26,855 nucleotides of DNA, taken from assembly GCA_964566075.1 (NCBI GenBank), contig CAZMHJ010000012.1, positions 1 through 26,855 of the forward strand. Direction: 5' to 3'. Source of the DNA: CAZMHJ01 sp964566075 (GTDB lineage Bacteria > Patescibacteriota > Saccharimonadia > Saccharimonadales > CAIOMD01). The notes under the pieces were generated by a model. It did not search any database. It was not told the DNA's origin and saw only the letters and a list, made by a program, of their open reading frames with translations. Below are positions 6,680 to 14,548 of this stretch, in pieces. How positions within the stretch are numbered: position 1 is the first letter of the stretch; every line of letters begins with the position of its first letter. Made by a program: the position numbers and the translations under genes.

Positions 6680-7146
6680 TAGTTCAGCCCTTCGATTAGG
6701 TAATTATATTGTTCTGGGACCGAAATATTGATTTCTCTCGTATCATCACCCGTCTGCGTAATGGTTATTTGTGCAAAAGTTCTGGGTAATACTGACTGCA
6801 CAATATCAGCCCATTCAATAATAACTACTGTCTGTTCATCGTGTAAGACTTCACTCAGCTCGTGAGCGATAATACCCGGCTCTTGTAAACGATAAAAATC
6901 AAAGTGATGAATTTCGAACCGTGGAGCTAAATACACGCGCGAAATAGTAAAAGTTGGGCTTGCGACACTATCAGTACTACCAGACCCTCTCACAATACCT
7001 CTCGTTAGCGTTGTCTTACCACCACCTAAATCGCTTGATAATACAAATAGCTCACTACCTTTTAAGCGCGAGCCAAGCTGCTCCCCTAATTGTTCAGTGG
7101 TTTCTGAGCTGGTAGAGTTTATTTGCAATGTCAAAACGGTACTCAT
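6679..7146 (-). CDS. tsaE: tRNA threonylcarbamoyladenosine ATPase TsaE
   Basis: A P-loop ATPase of 155 aa, the usual size, that drives turnover of the TsaBD complex in t6A synthesis. Walker A is SDLGGGKTT (about residues 38-46), a variant of GDLGAGKTT. The family motifs HHFDFYRL and VIIEWAD follow. The N-terminal stretch SSETTEQLGEQLG fits the family start, so the ATG at 7146 is kept even though it lies 53 nt inside the 3' end of the upstream lamin-tail gene. A weak Shine-Dalgarno-like GGGA sits very close to the ATG. The stop overlaps the tsaB start (TAATG). Confidence 0.93.
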   Translation of the reverse strand: MSTVLTLQINSTSSETTEQLGEQLGSRLKGSELFVLSSDLGGGKTTLTRGIVRGSGSTDSVASPTFTISRVYLAPRFEIHHFDFYRLQEPGIIAHELSEVLHDEQTVVIIEWADIVQSVLPRTFAQITITQTGDDTREINISVPEQYNYLIEGLN

Positions 7147-8602
7147 ATCCCGAATAGAGTACCGCTAATACCCCCAGAACTGCAAGTAGCCACAACGGAA
7201 GTGGTGTTGGTGCCGCAACCAGCTGTGCATCTGCCCGCGAATCAGTAGCGGCAAGTACTTTGGTCGTTTTAGTGGCTGTTTTCGCAGTTGATGCTTTTGT
7301 AGTGGCAGTTTTGGTTGAGCTCGCTGCCACTTTCTTTGTTGCAGTTTTCTTTGCAGTCGCAGACGCATTACTTACTAGTAAGATTGCGGCTGGAGGCGAA
7401 GTAATTACATTAACTCCAGATTCGGTTGGTGTTGTTGTCCACTGCCATAAACCTTCCTGATTTTTTGCCCATGCCATATTTTCGGGTGCACTGTCATAAC
7501 TTGTTTCGTCATATACCTCGCCTGTTGGACCAACTATTTTTACACTACCACCACCATTAGATAGTGCAATAGACGTAGTGCCCGATGTTATGACGATATA
7601 TCCATGAGATGCAATAGTATCATTTGCTGTAAAGGTATGGTGATAGGCATATGTAGTTCCGGCGTATACGGTATAGCCTGCTAGGTTTTGTTCGGTGTTA
7701 TTTGGGTTATAGAGCTCAACCCATTCATCATTCGCATCTGTAAGTGGACTCACCGGGTCAATGAAAAACTCATTCAGTAATATTGGCGAGTACGATGGGC
7801 TACCAGTTGTTTCGCCCGTGGGTGGTGTATCAGTGGTTGTTGTGTCAGTTGGTGGTGGCGTTGACGTATCTGTAGGTGGTGTGATCGTATCGGCTGGGGG
7901 TGTTGTATCTACAGGTGGAGGCGTATCAACTGGCAGAGTTGTGTCAGTTGGTGGGGGTGTCTCAGCTGGTGGAGGAGCTGGTGCGGCATTATCTGTTTGA
8001 GGCGTAGGTACTGCCTGTGCTTCAAAGTCGAGTTGATTATTATCAGTATCTTGGGTTATACCATCCACTACTTTTCGTTGGATTGATGCACCATCAGCAG
8101 GTGCCGCGGCAAGTAGGGTTTCGCAGATTGTGGTCGTTTTTGTGCCCCACCCTACCAAGTCCGAGGTCACGTTAATGTCATTTACAAGTGCAACGGTACC
8201 ACCACTAGCCGCAAGCCCTGAAAAACTAGAAGTAATTGCATATGTTACTTTTGGTGTAGCAAGCGGTAAGAAACTATCAGGTGTAACCAGTAAGAAACCG
8301 CCAGGGTATATGACGGTGTTATCAGGAAAAGTAACAAAATATTTTGCGGTTGCCAAATTACCAGTCGAGCTAATATATTGCAGTTTCCAACCACTTATAT
8401 CAGCGTTTGATGTGCTGCTGTTTTTCAGTTCGATAAACTCTTGCGCGGTTGTACCTGTTCCTACACCGTTTACTTGTAGCTCATTAATTACAACTTTTGA
8501 CTGGGTTGTATCGCCGACTGCTCGTACAACCTTAAACTGAAATAAAGGCAATAATAAGCTGATAGTTACTATGAACCCCAGCTTAATATTGCGCCGCGTC
8601 AT
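7094..8602 (-). CDS. Surface protein with two lamin-tail domains and a C-terminal membrane anchor
   Basis: A predicted cell-surface protein of 502 aa from the ATG at 8602. Order: signal peptide or N-terminal anchor (MTRRNIKLG then a hydrophobic core, about 1-28); a lamin-tail domain with VVINELQVNG, EFIELKNSS and ISGWKLQ (about 36-195); a P/T/D-rich linker of PPPTDTT-like repeats (about 205-265); a second lamin-tail domain with ILLNEFFIDP and DEWVELYNP (about 273-395); a K/A/T-rich basic stretch (about 413-448); a membrane helix (about 467-484); and a short tail. Lamin-tail domains are Ig-like folds common in secreted bacterial proteins, often with unknown ligands. An upstream TTG at 8626 is in frame, but the ATG lies 7 nt from a TACAAT, suggesting a leaderless start. 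Ligand unknown. Confidence 0.85.
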   Translation of the reverse strand: MTRRNIKLGFIVTISLLLPLFQFKVVRAVGDTTQSKVVINELQVNGVGTGTTAQEFIELKNSSTSNADISGWKLQYISSTGNLATAKYFVTFPDNTVIYPGGFLLVTPDSFLPLATPKVTYAITSSFSGLAASGGTVALVNDINVTSDLVGWGTKTTTICETLLAAAPADGASIQRKVVDGITQDTDNNQLDFEAQAVPTPQTDNAAPAPPPAETPPPTDTTLPVDTPPPVDTTPPADTITPPTDTSTPPPTDTTTTDTPPTGETTGSPSYSPILLNEFFIDPVSPLTDANDEWVELYNPNNTEQNLAGYTVYAGTTYAYHHTFTANDTIASHGYIVITSGTTSIALSNGGGSVKIVGPTGEVYDETSYDSAPENMAWAKNQEGLWQWTTTPTESGVNVITSPPAAILLVSNASATAKKTATKKVAASSTKTATTKASTAKTATKTTKVLAATDSRADAQLVAAPTPLPLWLLAVLGVLAVLYSGYEYRFDIANKLYQLRNH

Positions 8603-8608
8603 AATGTT

Positions 8609-8636
8609 ATTGTAGAACGATTGCAATAAAGCTCAA
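8609..8636 (-). promoter_or_regulatory. Putative leaderless promoter of the lamin-tail gene
   Basis: On the minus strand TTGAGC (8631-8636), a 16-bp spacer and TACAAT (8609-8614), whose last base is 7 nt from the A of the ATG at 8602. No Shine-Dalgarno precedes that ATG. The spacing supports 8602 over the upstream TTG as the start. Confidence 0.45.
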
Positions 8637-8662
8637 GCACTTTTACAGTACAATAAAAGAAC

Positions 8663-9220
8663 ATGCTGTACTTATCCACAAAATTACAAAATATGCCACT
8701 GTTGAGTATTCGTAGTGGAGGTAGAATCGGCACTGTTATAGGACCGATTATCAATCCCCACAATCTTCATATTGATGGCTTTTATTGCCAAATTGTGCAG
8801 GTGCAAGAGCCGGTTATATTACTTGATATTAACGTTCGAGATATTACCGGCAAAGGGATTATTATCGATGATCATGTCGACCTAAGTACCCCTGATGAAC
8901 TCGTACGCCTTAAGTCAGTTATTGATTTACGATTTACGATTGAAGATAAGCAAGCGCTTGTGAATAAGAAGAAAATCGGTAAAGTTATAGAGTACGCGAT
9001 TGACGTTAAAAGTCTGTTTATCCAGAAGTTGTATGTGCAACCGCCTGTTTGGAGTAGCTTTAAGCAAGAGAGGCTCACGTTCGATAGAGTGTCAATTATT
9101 GAGGTAACTGATTCGTATATTGCCTTTAAAGGCCCTGAGGTTACCGAAAAGGCGAAAATGCCAAGTTTTAATAAAGTTGGTGCAGATTATTCGGCAAGTG
9201 CGTCAACAATGTCCGAATAA
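8663..9220 (+). CDS. PRC-barrel domain protein
   Basis: A soluble 185-aa protein with two PRC-barrel-like halves. The first (about residues 8-75) contains SIRSGGRIGTVIGPIINP and HIDGFYC. The second (about 85-160) contains KKIGKVIEYAIDVKSLFIQKL. PRC barrels are small beta-barrels found in RimM and in photosynthetic reaction-centre H subunits, where they bind partner proteins or RNA. The role of this two-barrel form is not established. The start at 8663 is preceded by TACAAT (8649-8654), 9 nt away, with no clear -35 and no Shine-Dalgarno, again suggesting a leaderless or nearly leaderless mRNA. An internal ATG at 8696 is possible. The 3' end overlaps the convergent recX by 34 nt. Confidence 0.82.
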   Translation: MLYLSTKLQNMPLLSIRSGGRIGTVIGPIINPHNLHIDGFYCQIVQVQEPVILLDINVRDITGKGIIIDDHVDLSTPDELVRLKSVIDLRFTIEDKQALVNKKKIGKVIEYAIDVKSLFIQKLYVQPPVWSSFKQERLTFDRVSIIEVTDSYIAFKGPEVTEKAKMPSFNKVGADYSASASTMSE

Positions 9221-9780
9221 CGGTAACCCTGACGCATTAGGTATTCGATTAATTTTTTGTCGTCTGTAAACTTGGCGAGTGTTCGTTTTTTAGCAATTAT
9301 CGTAACCAGTTGGTCGTGTTCGCTAAAATCAGAACCTGCAAAAGCGGTATTGATTATTTCGTTCGAAACGCCTTTTGATCGCAATTCGTTTTTAATATAT
9401 GTTTTGCTTCGCTGCTTACGGGTCCGCTGTTCAATCCACCATCGCGTAAACTGTTCATCATTTTGCCAATTATATCTTTGGGCAGTTTCGATAAGCTTAA
9501 TTTGTAAATCTTCATCAACCGATTTTTTTCGCAGATAGTCCCTCAGTTCCCGCTCAGACCGTGGGCGAAGTGCCAGCCATTCGACCATACGCATTTTAAG
9601 CTTGCCGTCACTTGATACTTTTTTGAGTCGCGATACATCACTATCGGATAGTTCAGTTCCGATTTTTAATTTTTCATCGAGGACTTCTTGTAGACTCAGT
9701 GAAAAAACGAACTTTCCATCAATAAATATATTGACTCTGTTTTCGTCCTTTTTTTGGGTAGTAAGATTTGTTATTTTCAT
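9187..9780 (-). CDS. recX: Regulatory protein RecX
   Basis: RecX binds RecA filaments and modulates strand exchange. The protein (197 aa) is built of three-helix repeats. SERELRDYLRKKSVDEDLQ is the conserved first repeat (about residues 77-95), followed by the NDEQFTRWWIEQR and IKNELRSKGVSNEIINTAF segments that define the family. An N-terminal region with GKFVFSLSLQEVL precedes them, as in Gram-positive RecX. It starts 3 nt after the stop of the membrane-protein gene, which itself follows recA, so the three form one operon. The 3' end overlaps the convergent PRC-barrel gene. Confidence 0.93.
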   Translation of the reverse strand: MKITNLTTQKKDENRVNIFIDGKFVFSLSLQEVLDEKLKIGTELSDSDVSRLKKVSSDGKLKMRMVEWLALRPRSERELRDYLRKKSVDEDLQIKLIETAQRYNWQNDEQFTRWWIEQRTRKQRSKTYIKNELRSKGVSNEIINTAFAGSDFSEHDQLVTIIAKKRTLAKFTDDKKLIEYLMRQGYRYSDIVDALAE

Positions 9781-9783
9781 CGT

Positions 9784-10239
9784 TTACGCGGCAACAACGA
9801 GACCCGCAAAAATTGAAAGCATTGCTACAAACCAACCGATTTCAATAATCCAACCCCACTCACGTTCACCCCATTGAATATGCGCGTGGAAATTTGTAAT
9901 CGGGTTACGCATTGGTAATTCACCTTCTTTACGCTCTTTATACATTCGGAATGCCCAAACGCTATCGGGAAGCATTGCTAAGAACATGCATAAAAGCACG
10001 AGCCAAACATATTGTGTGCTAACAGTTGCAATAACTAACCAAGTGAGCATCACCAGCATCACTGAATCAACAGCTAAAATTGTCTTAAAACGAGCAGCCC
10101 GTGCCTCAGGAGTCGGCTCTCCATAATGTGGCAAAGCATCAAGTGCAAAGTGAGAAAGTAACGCCACTGGTAAAATCCACCAAGCTTGCGCAACGAGCGC
10201 CATGTTCGCGGCTGTAATAGCGTGGTTTGTTGCAGTCAT
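9784..10239 (-). CDS. Small polytopic membrane protein between recA and recX
   Basis: A 151-aa integral membrane protein with about four hydrophobic segments. Conserved-looking polar residues sit in a pattern resembling membrane-bound metal-dependent hydrolases (YdjM/DUF457-like): NH near the N-terminus, SHFALDALPHYG (about residues 29-40), LPDSVW and NFHAHIQWGEREWG near the C-terminus. The family assignment is tentative and no activity is claimed. I chose the ATG at 10239, which lies one base after the recA stop (TAG-T-ATG), implying coupled translation. An upstream in-frame start would lie inside recA. recX follows after 3 nt. Why it sits in the recombination operon is unknown. Confidence 0.75.
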   Translation of the reverse strand: MTATNHAITAANMALVAQAWWILPVALLSHFALDALPHYGEPTPEARAARFKTILAVDSVMLVMLTWLVIATVSTQYVWLVLLCMFLAMLPDSVWAFRMYKERKEGELPMRNPITNFHAHIQWGEREWGWIIEIGWFVAMLSIFAGLVVAA

Positions 10240-10240
10240 A

Positions 10241-11272
10241 CTACTGAGGGAGTGCAGCTTGACGCACAAGTTTTTCTATTTTTTTGAGTTCTTCTGGGTG
10301 ATCGGTTAAGTATTGCTTAGCAGCTTCTCGGCCCTGGCCAATTTTTGCACCATCATACTCAAACCAAGCGCCAGCCTTACCGACAATACCGTGCTGTACT
10401 GCCAAATCGAGCGTGTCACCTTCGCGACTAATACCGACGTTATACATAATGTCGAATTCGGCTTCGCGGAACGGCGGTGCAATCTTATTTTTGACTACCT
10501 TAACGCGTGCTCGGTTACCAATGACTTCTTCGCCACTCTTTATTTGGCTAATGCGGCGAATATCCATACGAACCGATGCGTAAAACTTAAGTGCATTACC
10601 ACCAGTCGTGGTTTCTGGGTTGCCAAACATGATACCAATTTTCATACGGAGCTGATTAATAAAGATGACTGTGGTGTGACTTTTATTAATAACACCGGTG
10701 AGCTTACGGAGTGCTTGACTCATTAAACGAGCTTGTAGACCCATATGAGAATCACCCATATCACCTTCGATTTCAGCTTGTGGTACTAGGGCTGCAACCG
10801 AGTCAACAACGATTAAATCAACTGCATTACTGCGGACGAGTGTTTCAACAATTTCGAGCGCCTGCTCACCATTGTCAGGTTGTGCTACAAGAAGTTTGCC
10901 AATATTAACGCCAATTCGCTCTGCATAGGCTGGGTCAAGTGCGTGCTCTGCATCGATAAATGCGGCTGTACCACCCTGTTTTTGAATCTCTGCAACGGCG
11001 TGTAATGTCAGGGTTGTTTTACCGCTACTCTCAGGGCCATACACTTCAATAATACGACCTTTTGGGATACCACCACCAAGCGCTAAGTCTAGACTGAGAC
11101 TACCAGTAGAAAACGTTTCAACATCAATTTTTGCTTCGTCACCAAGTTGCATGATTGCACCGGCACCAAATTGCTTTTTAATTTGATCAACAGCGAGTGT
11201 CAGTGCTTGGTCTTTTCCACTAACTGTTCCGTCGTTCGTCGCTACTTCTTTTTTTGGTGCTTTTGCCGCCAT
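10241..11272 (-). CDS. recA: Recombinase RecA
   Basis: The DNA strand-exchange ATPase of homologous recombination, 343 aa. It shows Walker A GPESSGKTT (about 79-87), Walker B LIVVDSVAAL, loop L1 around EGDMGDSHMG and loop L2 with FGNPETTTGGNALKFYASVR. The C-terminus is short and ends KLVRQAALPQ, without the long acidic tail of E. coli RecA. The start at 11272 (MAAKAPKKEV) has AAAAGGGAG 10 nt upstream; the longer reading frame extends through the promoter and is rejected. It heads an operon with the membrane protein and recX, and is divergent from pilB. No obvious LexA box was seen. Confidence 0.98.
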   Translation of the reverse strand: MAAKAPKKEVATNDGTVSGKDQALTLAVDQIKKQFGAGAIMQLGDEAKIDVETFSTGSLSLDLALGGGIPKGRIIEVYGPESSGKTTLTLHAVAEIQKQGGTAAFIDAEHALDPAYAERIGVNIGKLLVAQPDNGEQALEIVETLVRSNAVDLIVVDSVAALVPQAEIEGDMGDSHMGLQARLMSQALRKLTGVINKSHTTVIFINQLRMKIGIMFGNPETTTGGNALKFYASVRMDIRRISQIKSGEEVIGNRARVKVVKNKIAPPFREAEFDIMYNVGISREGDTLDLAVQHGIVGKAGAWFEYDGAKIGQGREAAKQYLTDHPEELKKIEKLVRQAALPQ

Positions 11273-11311
11273 ATCAGAATTACTCCCTTTTACCCTTATA
11301 CTGTTACCAAA

Positions 11312-11320
11312 AGTATAGCA
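11312..11320 (-). promoter_or_regulatory. Putative extended -10 promoter of recA
   Basis: On the minus strand TGCTATACT (a TGn-extended -10) lies about 40 nt upstream of the recA ATG, with the Shine-Dalgarno AAAAGGGAG in between. No convincing -35 is present at the expected distance. Inferred from motif only. Confidence 0.45.
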
Positions 11321-11359
11321 AAGTAGCGGACCTATCACAGCTTAGTTTTTACATCATTA

Positions 11360-11388
11360 TTAACACGCTTATCCTTATCGTCTATAAT
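11360..11388 (+). promoter_or_regulatory. Promoter of the pilB-pilC unit
   Basis: TTAACA (11360-11365, 5 of 6), a 17-bp spacer and a perfect TATAAT (11383-11388). The predicted transcription start is about 6 nt before the pilB ATG at 11401, and there is no Shine-Dalgarno, so the leader would be almost absent. Confidence 0.65.
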
Positions 11389-11400
11389 AACGACAAAGCT

Positions 11401-13218
11401 ATGCGCATATCAGATAAGCTCGTTGAAGAGCTCCTTACAAACACTAATAAAGTCACACCAGAGCAGTTGACTGCCCTTAAAGAACAAGAGCAGAATGAAA
11501 AGAAGCCGTTGCAGGATGTGGTTGTTGCTGGTGGTGTTGTTAGCGAGAAAGAGCTAACTCAAGCTATTGCCGAAGCTATCGATATTCCATTTGTCGATAT
11601 TAATGCCAAGGAAATTCCAAAAGAAGTCCTGCATCTCATTCCAGAGCGTATTGCACGCCAATATAATGTTATTGTTTATGGCGAAGAAGAAGACGGCACA
11701 AAACTACTTGCCATGGAGGATCCAGATGACATCCAGGCAATTAGCTTCTTGCAAAAGCAACTAGGTAATGAGCTACGTATTTACATCGCTACTCGAACCA
11801 ACATTTTGCAAGCTATTGATCAATTTCGAGAAAACATTAGTGGTGAAATTACAGAAGTAATATCTGCAGAAACTGATGCGCAGGCACAAGAAGGCGAAGA
11901 TTTTGACGAATCAGACCTCGCCGAAGACTCACCTATTGCACAAACCGTAAATCTGCTTGTTGAAGGTGCTATTAAATCTGGGGCTTCAGATATTCATATC
12001 GAACCACGCGAAGACTATGTGTCTATCCGCTACCGTATCGATGGCATTTTACGAGAAGTAAATAAATTGCCTAAAAAGGTCCATGGTGCACTTGTATCGC
12101 GTATTAAGATTTTATCGAACTTAAAAATTGATGAACGACGAGCACCACAAGATGGACGTTTTAAAATTTCAATTAACAGCTTAGTGTATGCGCTTCGCGT
12201 ATCGACGCTACCAATTACAGATGGCGAAAAAGTTGTTATGCGTATTTTAAACGAATCATCAAAAGCACTGACGCTTGAGCAACTTGGTTATTGGGGCCAC
12301 TCCCTTGATACCATTAATCACGCCATAACCCAACCGCACGGCATGATTTTAGTAACCGGACCGACTGGTTCTGGTAAATCAACAAGCCTTTTTAGTGTTT
12401 TGAGCCTACTCAATAACCCAGCAGTTAATATTTCGACTGTAGAAGACCCTGTTGAATATAAAATTCCTGGTGCCAATCAGACCCAAGTTAATCCGATTGC
12501 TGGTATGACATTTGCAGCCGGACTTCGTGCACTGCTCCGACAAGACCCAAATATTATTATGGTAGGTGAGATTCGAGATGGCGAAACAGCCGGACTTGGC
12601 GTACAGGCTGCTTTGACGGGTCACCTTGTGTTTGCCACGCTTCACACTAATAATGCCGCTACCTGTCTACCCCGTCTTCTTGATATGGGTATCGAGCCTT
12701 TTTTGATTGCGAGTACCGTTCGTGCAGTAGTTGGTCAGCGTTTGGTACGACGATTATGTCCAAAGTGTCGTGAATCGTATACTCCCGATGCAGCTATTGT
12801 GAAAAAAATTGCTGATAGTTTTGGTATTAAAGATGCCTCTTTCATGAAAAAAATACACGAACTTGAAGAAACGGCACTTAAGGGTGGTATTGGTTCAAGT
12901 GAAAATGCACCCAAAGATGCTAAAGACACGAGCGCGTTGTCCACATCTGATGCAAAAATTGCCCGACTCTGGAAAGCTAAAGACGGGGGTTGTGATGAGT
13001 GTAATCACATTGGGTATAAAGGTCGTATGGGTATATACGAAGTTCTCGGTAACTCAAGTGAAGTCCAAAAACTTATTGTGTCAAATGCAACCAGCGAGCA
13101 GATTCAAGATCAAGCGGTTAAAGAAGGTATGGTTGTTATGCAGATGGATGGATTTATTAAAGCACTCCGTGGACAAACTACTATTGAAGAAATTTTACGC
13201 GTAACCGCAGAAGAATAA
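11401..13218 (+). CDS. pilB: Type IV pilus assembly ATPase PilB
   Basis: The cytoplasmic hexameric ATPase that powers pilus extension, 605 aa. The N-terminal T2SSE_N-type domain covers about residues 1-150. The motor domain carries SDIHIEPRED, Walker A GPTGSGKSTS (about 319-328), an Asp box around TVEDPVEY, Walker B IIMVGEIRDGETA (about 383-395) and a His box GHLVFATLHTN. The zinc-binding tetracysteine is CPKC (about 453) and CDEC (about 531). The 74 residues between the two CxxC pairs are longer than the roughly 30 typical of GspE/PilB. I chose the ATG at 11401 because the promoter lies directly upstream and MRISDKLVEELL begins the domain. pilC follows one base after the stop. Confidence 0.96.
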   Translation: MRISDKLVEELLTNTNKVTPEQLTALKEQEQNEKKPLQDVVVAGGVVSEKELTQAIAEAIDIPFVDINAKEIPKEVLHLIPERIARQYNVIVYGEEEDGTKLLAMEDPDDIQAISFLQKQLGNELRIYIATRTNILQAIDQFRENISGEITEVISAETDAQAQEGEDFDESDLAEDSPIAQTVNLLVEGAIKSGASDIHIEPREDYVSIRYRIDGILREVNKLPKKVHGALVSRIKILSNLKIDERRAPQDGRFKISINSLVYALRVSTLPITDGEKVVMRILNESSKALTLEQLGYWGHSLDTINHAITQPHGMILVTGPTGSGKSTSLFSVLSLLNNPAVNISTVEDPVEYKIPGANQTQVNPIAGMTFAAGLRALLRQDPNIIMVGEIRDGETAGLGVQAALTGHLVFATLHTNNAATCLPRLLDMGIEPFLIASTVRAVVGQRLVRRLCPKCRESYTPDAAIVKKIADSFGIKDASFMKKIHELEETALKGGIGSSENAPKDAKDTSALSTSDAKIARLWKAKDGGCDECNHIGYKGRMGIYEVLGNSSEVQKLIVSNATSEQIQDQAVKEGMVVMQMDGFIKALRGQTTIEEILRVTAEE

Positions 13219-13219
13219 C

Positions 13220-14437
13220 ATGGCAGAATACACCTACACCGCTGCAACAAAAGATGGTAAATCAATATCTGGTTCTGTCGAAGCTAGTTCAAAAGAAGCC
13301 TTAATTGAATCACTACACAAGCAGGGTTTAAGACCGTTAGTCGTTAAGCAAAAATCAAACCGTGGCAACATTAGTTTTGGTAAACCAAAAGTAAAACTCA
13401 AAGACATGGTTATGTTTACACGTCAGTTATCAACCATGGTCTCTGCTGGTGTACCCCTGACTCGCTCACTTACAACACTACAAGAACAAACCGAAAACAA
13501 GTACTTTAAAACGGTTATCGGTGGCATCACTAAGGATGTCGAGAGTGGTATTACCATTGGTGACGCGATGGCTAAGTATCCTAATGTTTTTTCTGAAGTC
13601 TACGTCAATATGGTGAAGGCTGGTGAAGCAGGTGGTATTTTAGATGAAATCCTAAAGCGACTTGCATCACAGGTAGAGCAAGAAGCCAGTATGAAGAAAA
13701 AAATTAAAAGCGCCATGACCTACCCCGTTGTTATTGGTAGTATTGCGGTTATTGCTTTCTTTGGACTTATGATTTTTGTGATGCCAAAAATGGGTAAAAT
13801 TATTAAAGACTTAGGTGGCCCGGATGCAAAGCTTCCTGTGTACTCACAATTTTTACTTGACTTAAGTGGCTATATGCAAAAGTATGCAGTGTTTATTTTC
13901 ATTGCACTTGGTGTGGCTATATTCTTTACTCGGCGCTATATACGCACGCCAAATGGTAAGTTTAAGTTTCACATGCTTATGCTAAAAACACCTATTATTA
14001 AAGAGATTTTAATTAAGATTGCTGTCGCGCGTTTTGCTCGTACCTTTGCTTCGCTTATGTCAGCTGGCGTCAGTGTACTTGACGCACTGCAAGTGACGGG
14101 CGGTGCTATTGGCAATAAAGTACTCCAAAAAGAGCTCGAGGAAGCGTCTAAAGAAGTTAAGAATGGTAAACCGCTCTCCGAGCCAATGGCTGCAAGCAAG
14201 TATTTTCCCCCTATTGTTAGCCAAATGCTTGCTATTGGCGAAGAGACAGGCCAGATTGATACTATTCTTGTTAAAATTGCCGATTTTTACGAAGAAGAAG
14301 TTGCTACTACTATTGATGGGCTCAGCTCAATCATCGAACCAATCATGATTATTGCTATTGGCGCAATGGTTGGCGTGATTGCAGCGAGCGTCATGGGACC
14401 GATTTCTTCACTGAGTAAAAACATTGGCGGTAGCTAA
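13220..14437 (+). CDS. pilC: Type IV pilus inner-membrane platform protein PilC
   Basis: The GspF/PilC-type platform protein (405 aa) on which the extension ATPase acts. An N-terminal PilC/ArcA-like motif region starts MAEYTYTAATKDGKSISGSVEA. Two T2SSF domains follow, with characteristic FTRQLSTMVSAGVPLTRSL (about 70-88) and FARTFASLMSAGVSVLDAL (about 272-290). Membrane segments lie near residues 170-190, 215-235 and 375-395. The start is separated from the pilB stop by a single base (TAA-C-ATG), so the two are co-translated. It is followed by a separate promoter for the major pilin. Confidence 0.96.
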   Translation: MAEYTYTAATKDGKSISGSVEASSKEALIESLHKQGLRPLVVKQKSNRGNISFGKPKVKLKDMVMFTRQLSTMVSAGVPLTRSLTTLQEQTENKYFKTVIGGITKDVESGITIGDAMAKYPNVFSEVYVNMVKAGEAGGILDEILKRLASQVEQEASMKKKIKSAMTYPVVIGSIAVIAFFGLMIFVMPKMGKIIKDLGGPDAKLPVYSQFLLDLSGYMQKYAVFIFIALGVAIFFTRRYIRTPNGKFKFHMLMLKTPIIKEILIKIAVARFARTFASLMSAGVSVLDALQVTGGAIGNKVLQKELEEASKEVKNGKPLSEPMAASKYFPPIVSQMLAIGEETGQIDTILVKIADFYEEEVATTIDGLSSIIEPIMIIAIGAMVGVIAASVMGPISSLSKNIGGS

Positions 14438-14445
14438 AATTACCG

Positions 14446-14473
14446 TTGACTTCTATAAGCTTATGCTTATAAT
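14446..14473 (+). promoter_or_regulatory. Strong promoter of the major pilin
   Basis: TTGACT (14446-14451), a 16-bp spacer and a perfect TATAAT (14468-14473). It would start transcription near 14480, giving a leader of about 70 nt with a hairpin (14488-14507) and a consensus Shine-Dalgarno (14532-14539). This fits a highly expressed structural protein. Confidence 0.75.
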
Positions 14474-14487
14474 CAAACCTAGATATT

Positions 14488-14507
14488 TGTATATCCGTTG
14501 ATATACA
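14488..14507 (+). promoter_or_regulatory. 5'-leader hairpin of the pilin mRNA
   Basis: TGTATATC pairs perfectly with GATATACA across a CGTT loop, within about 10 nt of the predicted mRNA 5' end. It does not cover the Shine-Dalgarno at 14532. A plausible role is 5'-end stabilisation of an abundant mRNA. The AT-rich stem makes the call moderate. Confidence 0.4.
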
Positions 14508-14548
14508 TATCAAAGTAATAAATATAAGATCAAGGAGGGTGGGTTTCA

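Noticed and set aside
7800..7990. Short GGTGGTG/TATC-rich repeats that could suggest a repeat array
   Set aside because: They encode the P/T/D-rich linker between the lamin-tail domains. Unit length and sequence vary and no spacers are present, so this is not CRISPR.
8603..8626. TTG start giving a 510-aa lamin-tail protein
   Set aside because: It has no Shine-Dalgarno, and it would place the start upstream of the -10-like TACAAT. The ATG at 8602 has the same 7-nt spacing as other genes here and gives a normal signal peptide.
8620..8627. Another ATTGCAAT near the divergent lamin-tail/PRC-barrel promoters, as a possible Fur/Zur site
   Set aside because: It is a single short palindrome without a second half-site, and neither neighbour is a metal gene. 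Chance occurrence is likely in AT-rich DNA.
11273..11338. 22-residue N-terminal extension of RecA
   Set aside because: It overlaps the predicted promoter and Shine-Dalgarno. RecA proteins begin close to MAAKAPKKEV.
11254..11400. 49-residue N-terminal extension of PilB
   Set aside because: It runs back through the pilB promoter and into the divergent recA start. The ATG at 11401 begins the recognisable PilB N-terminus.
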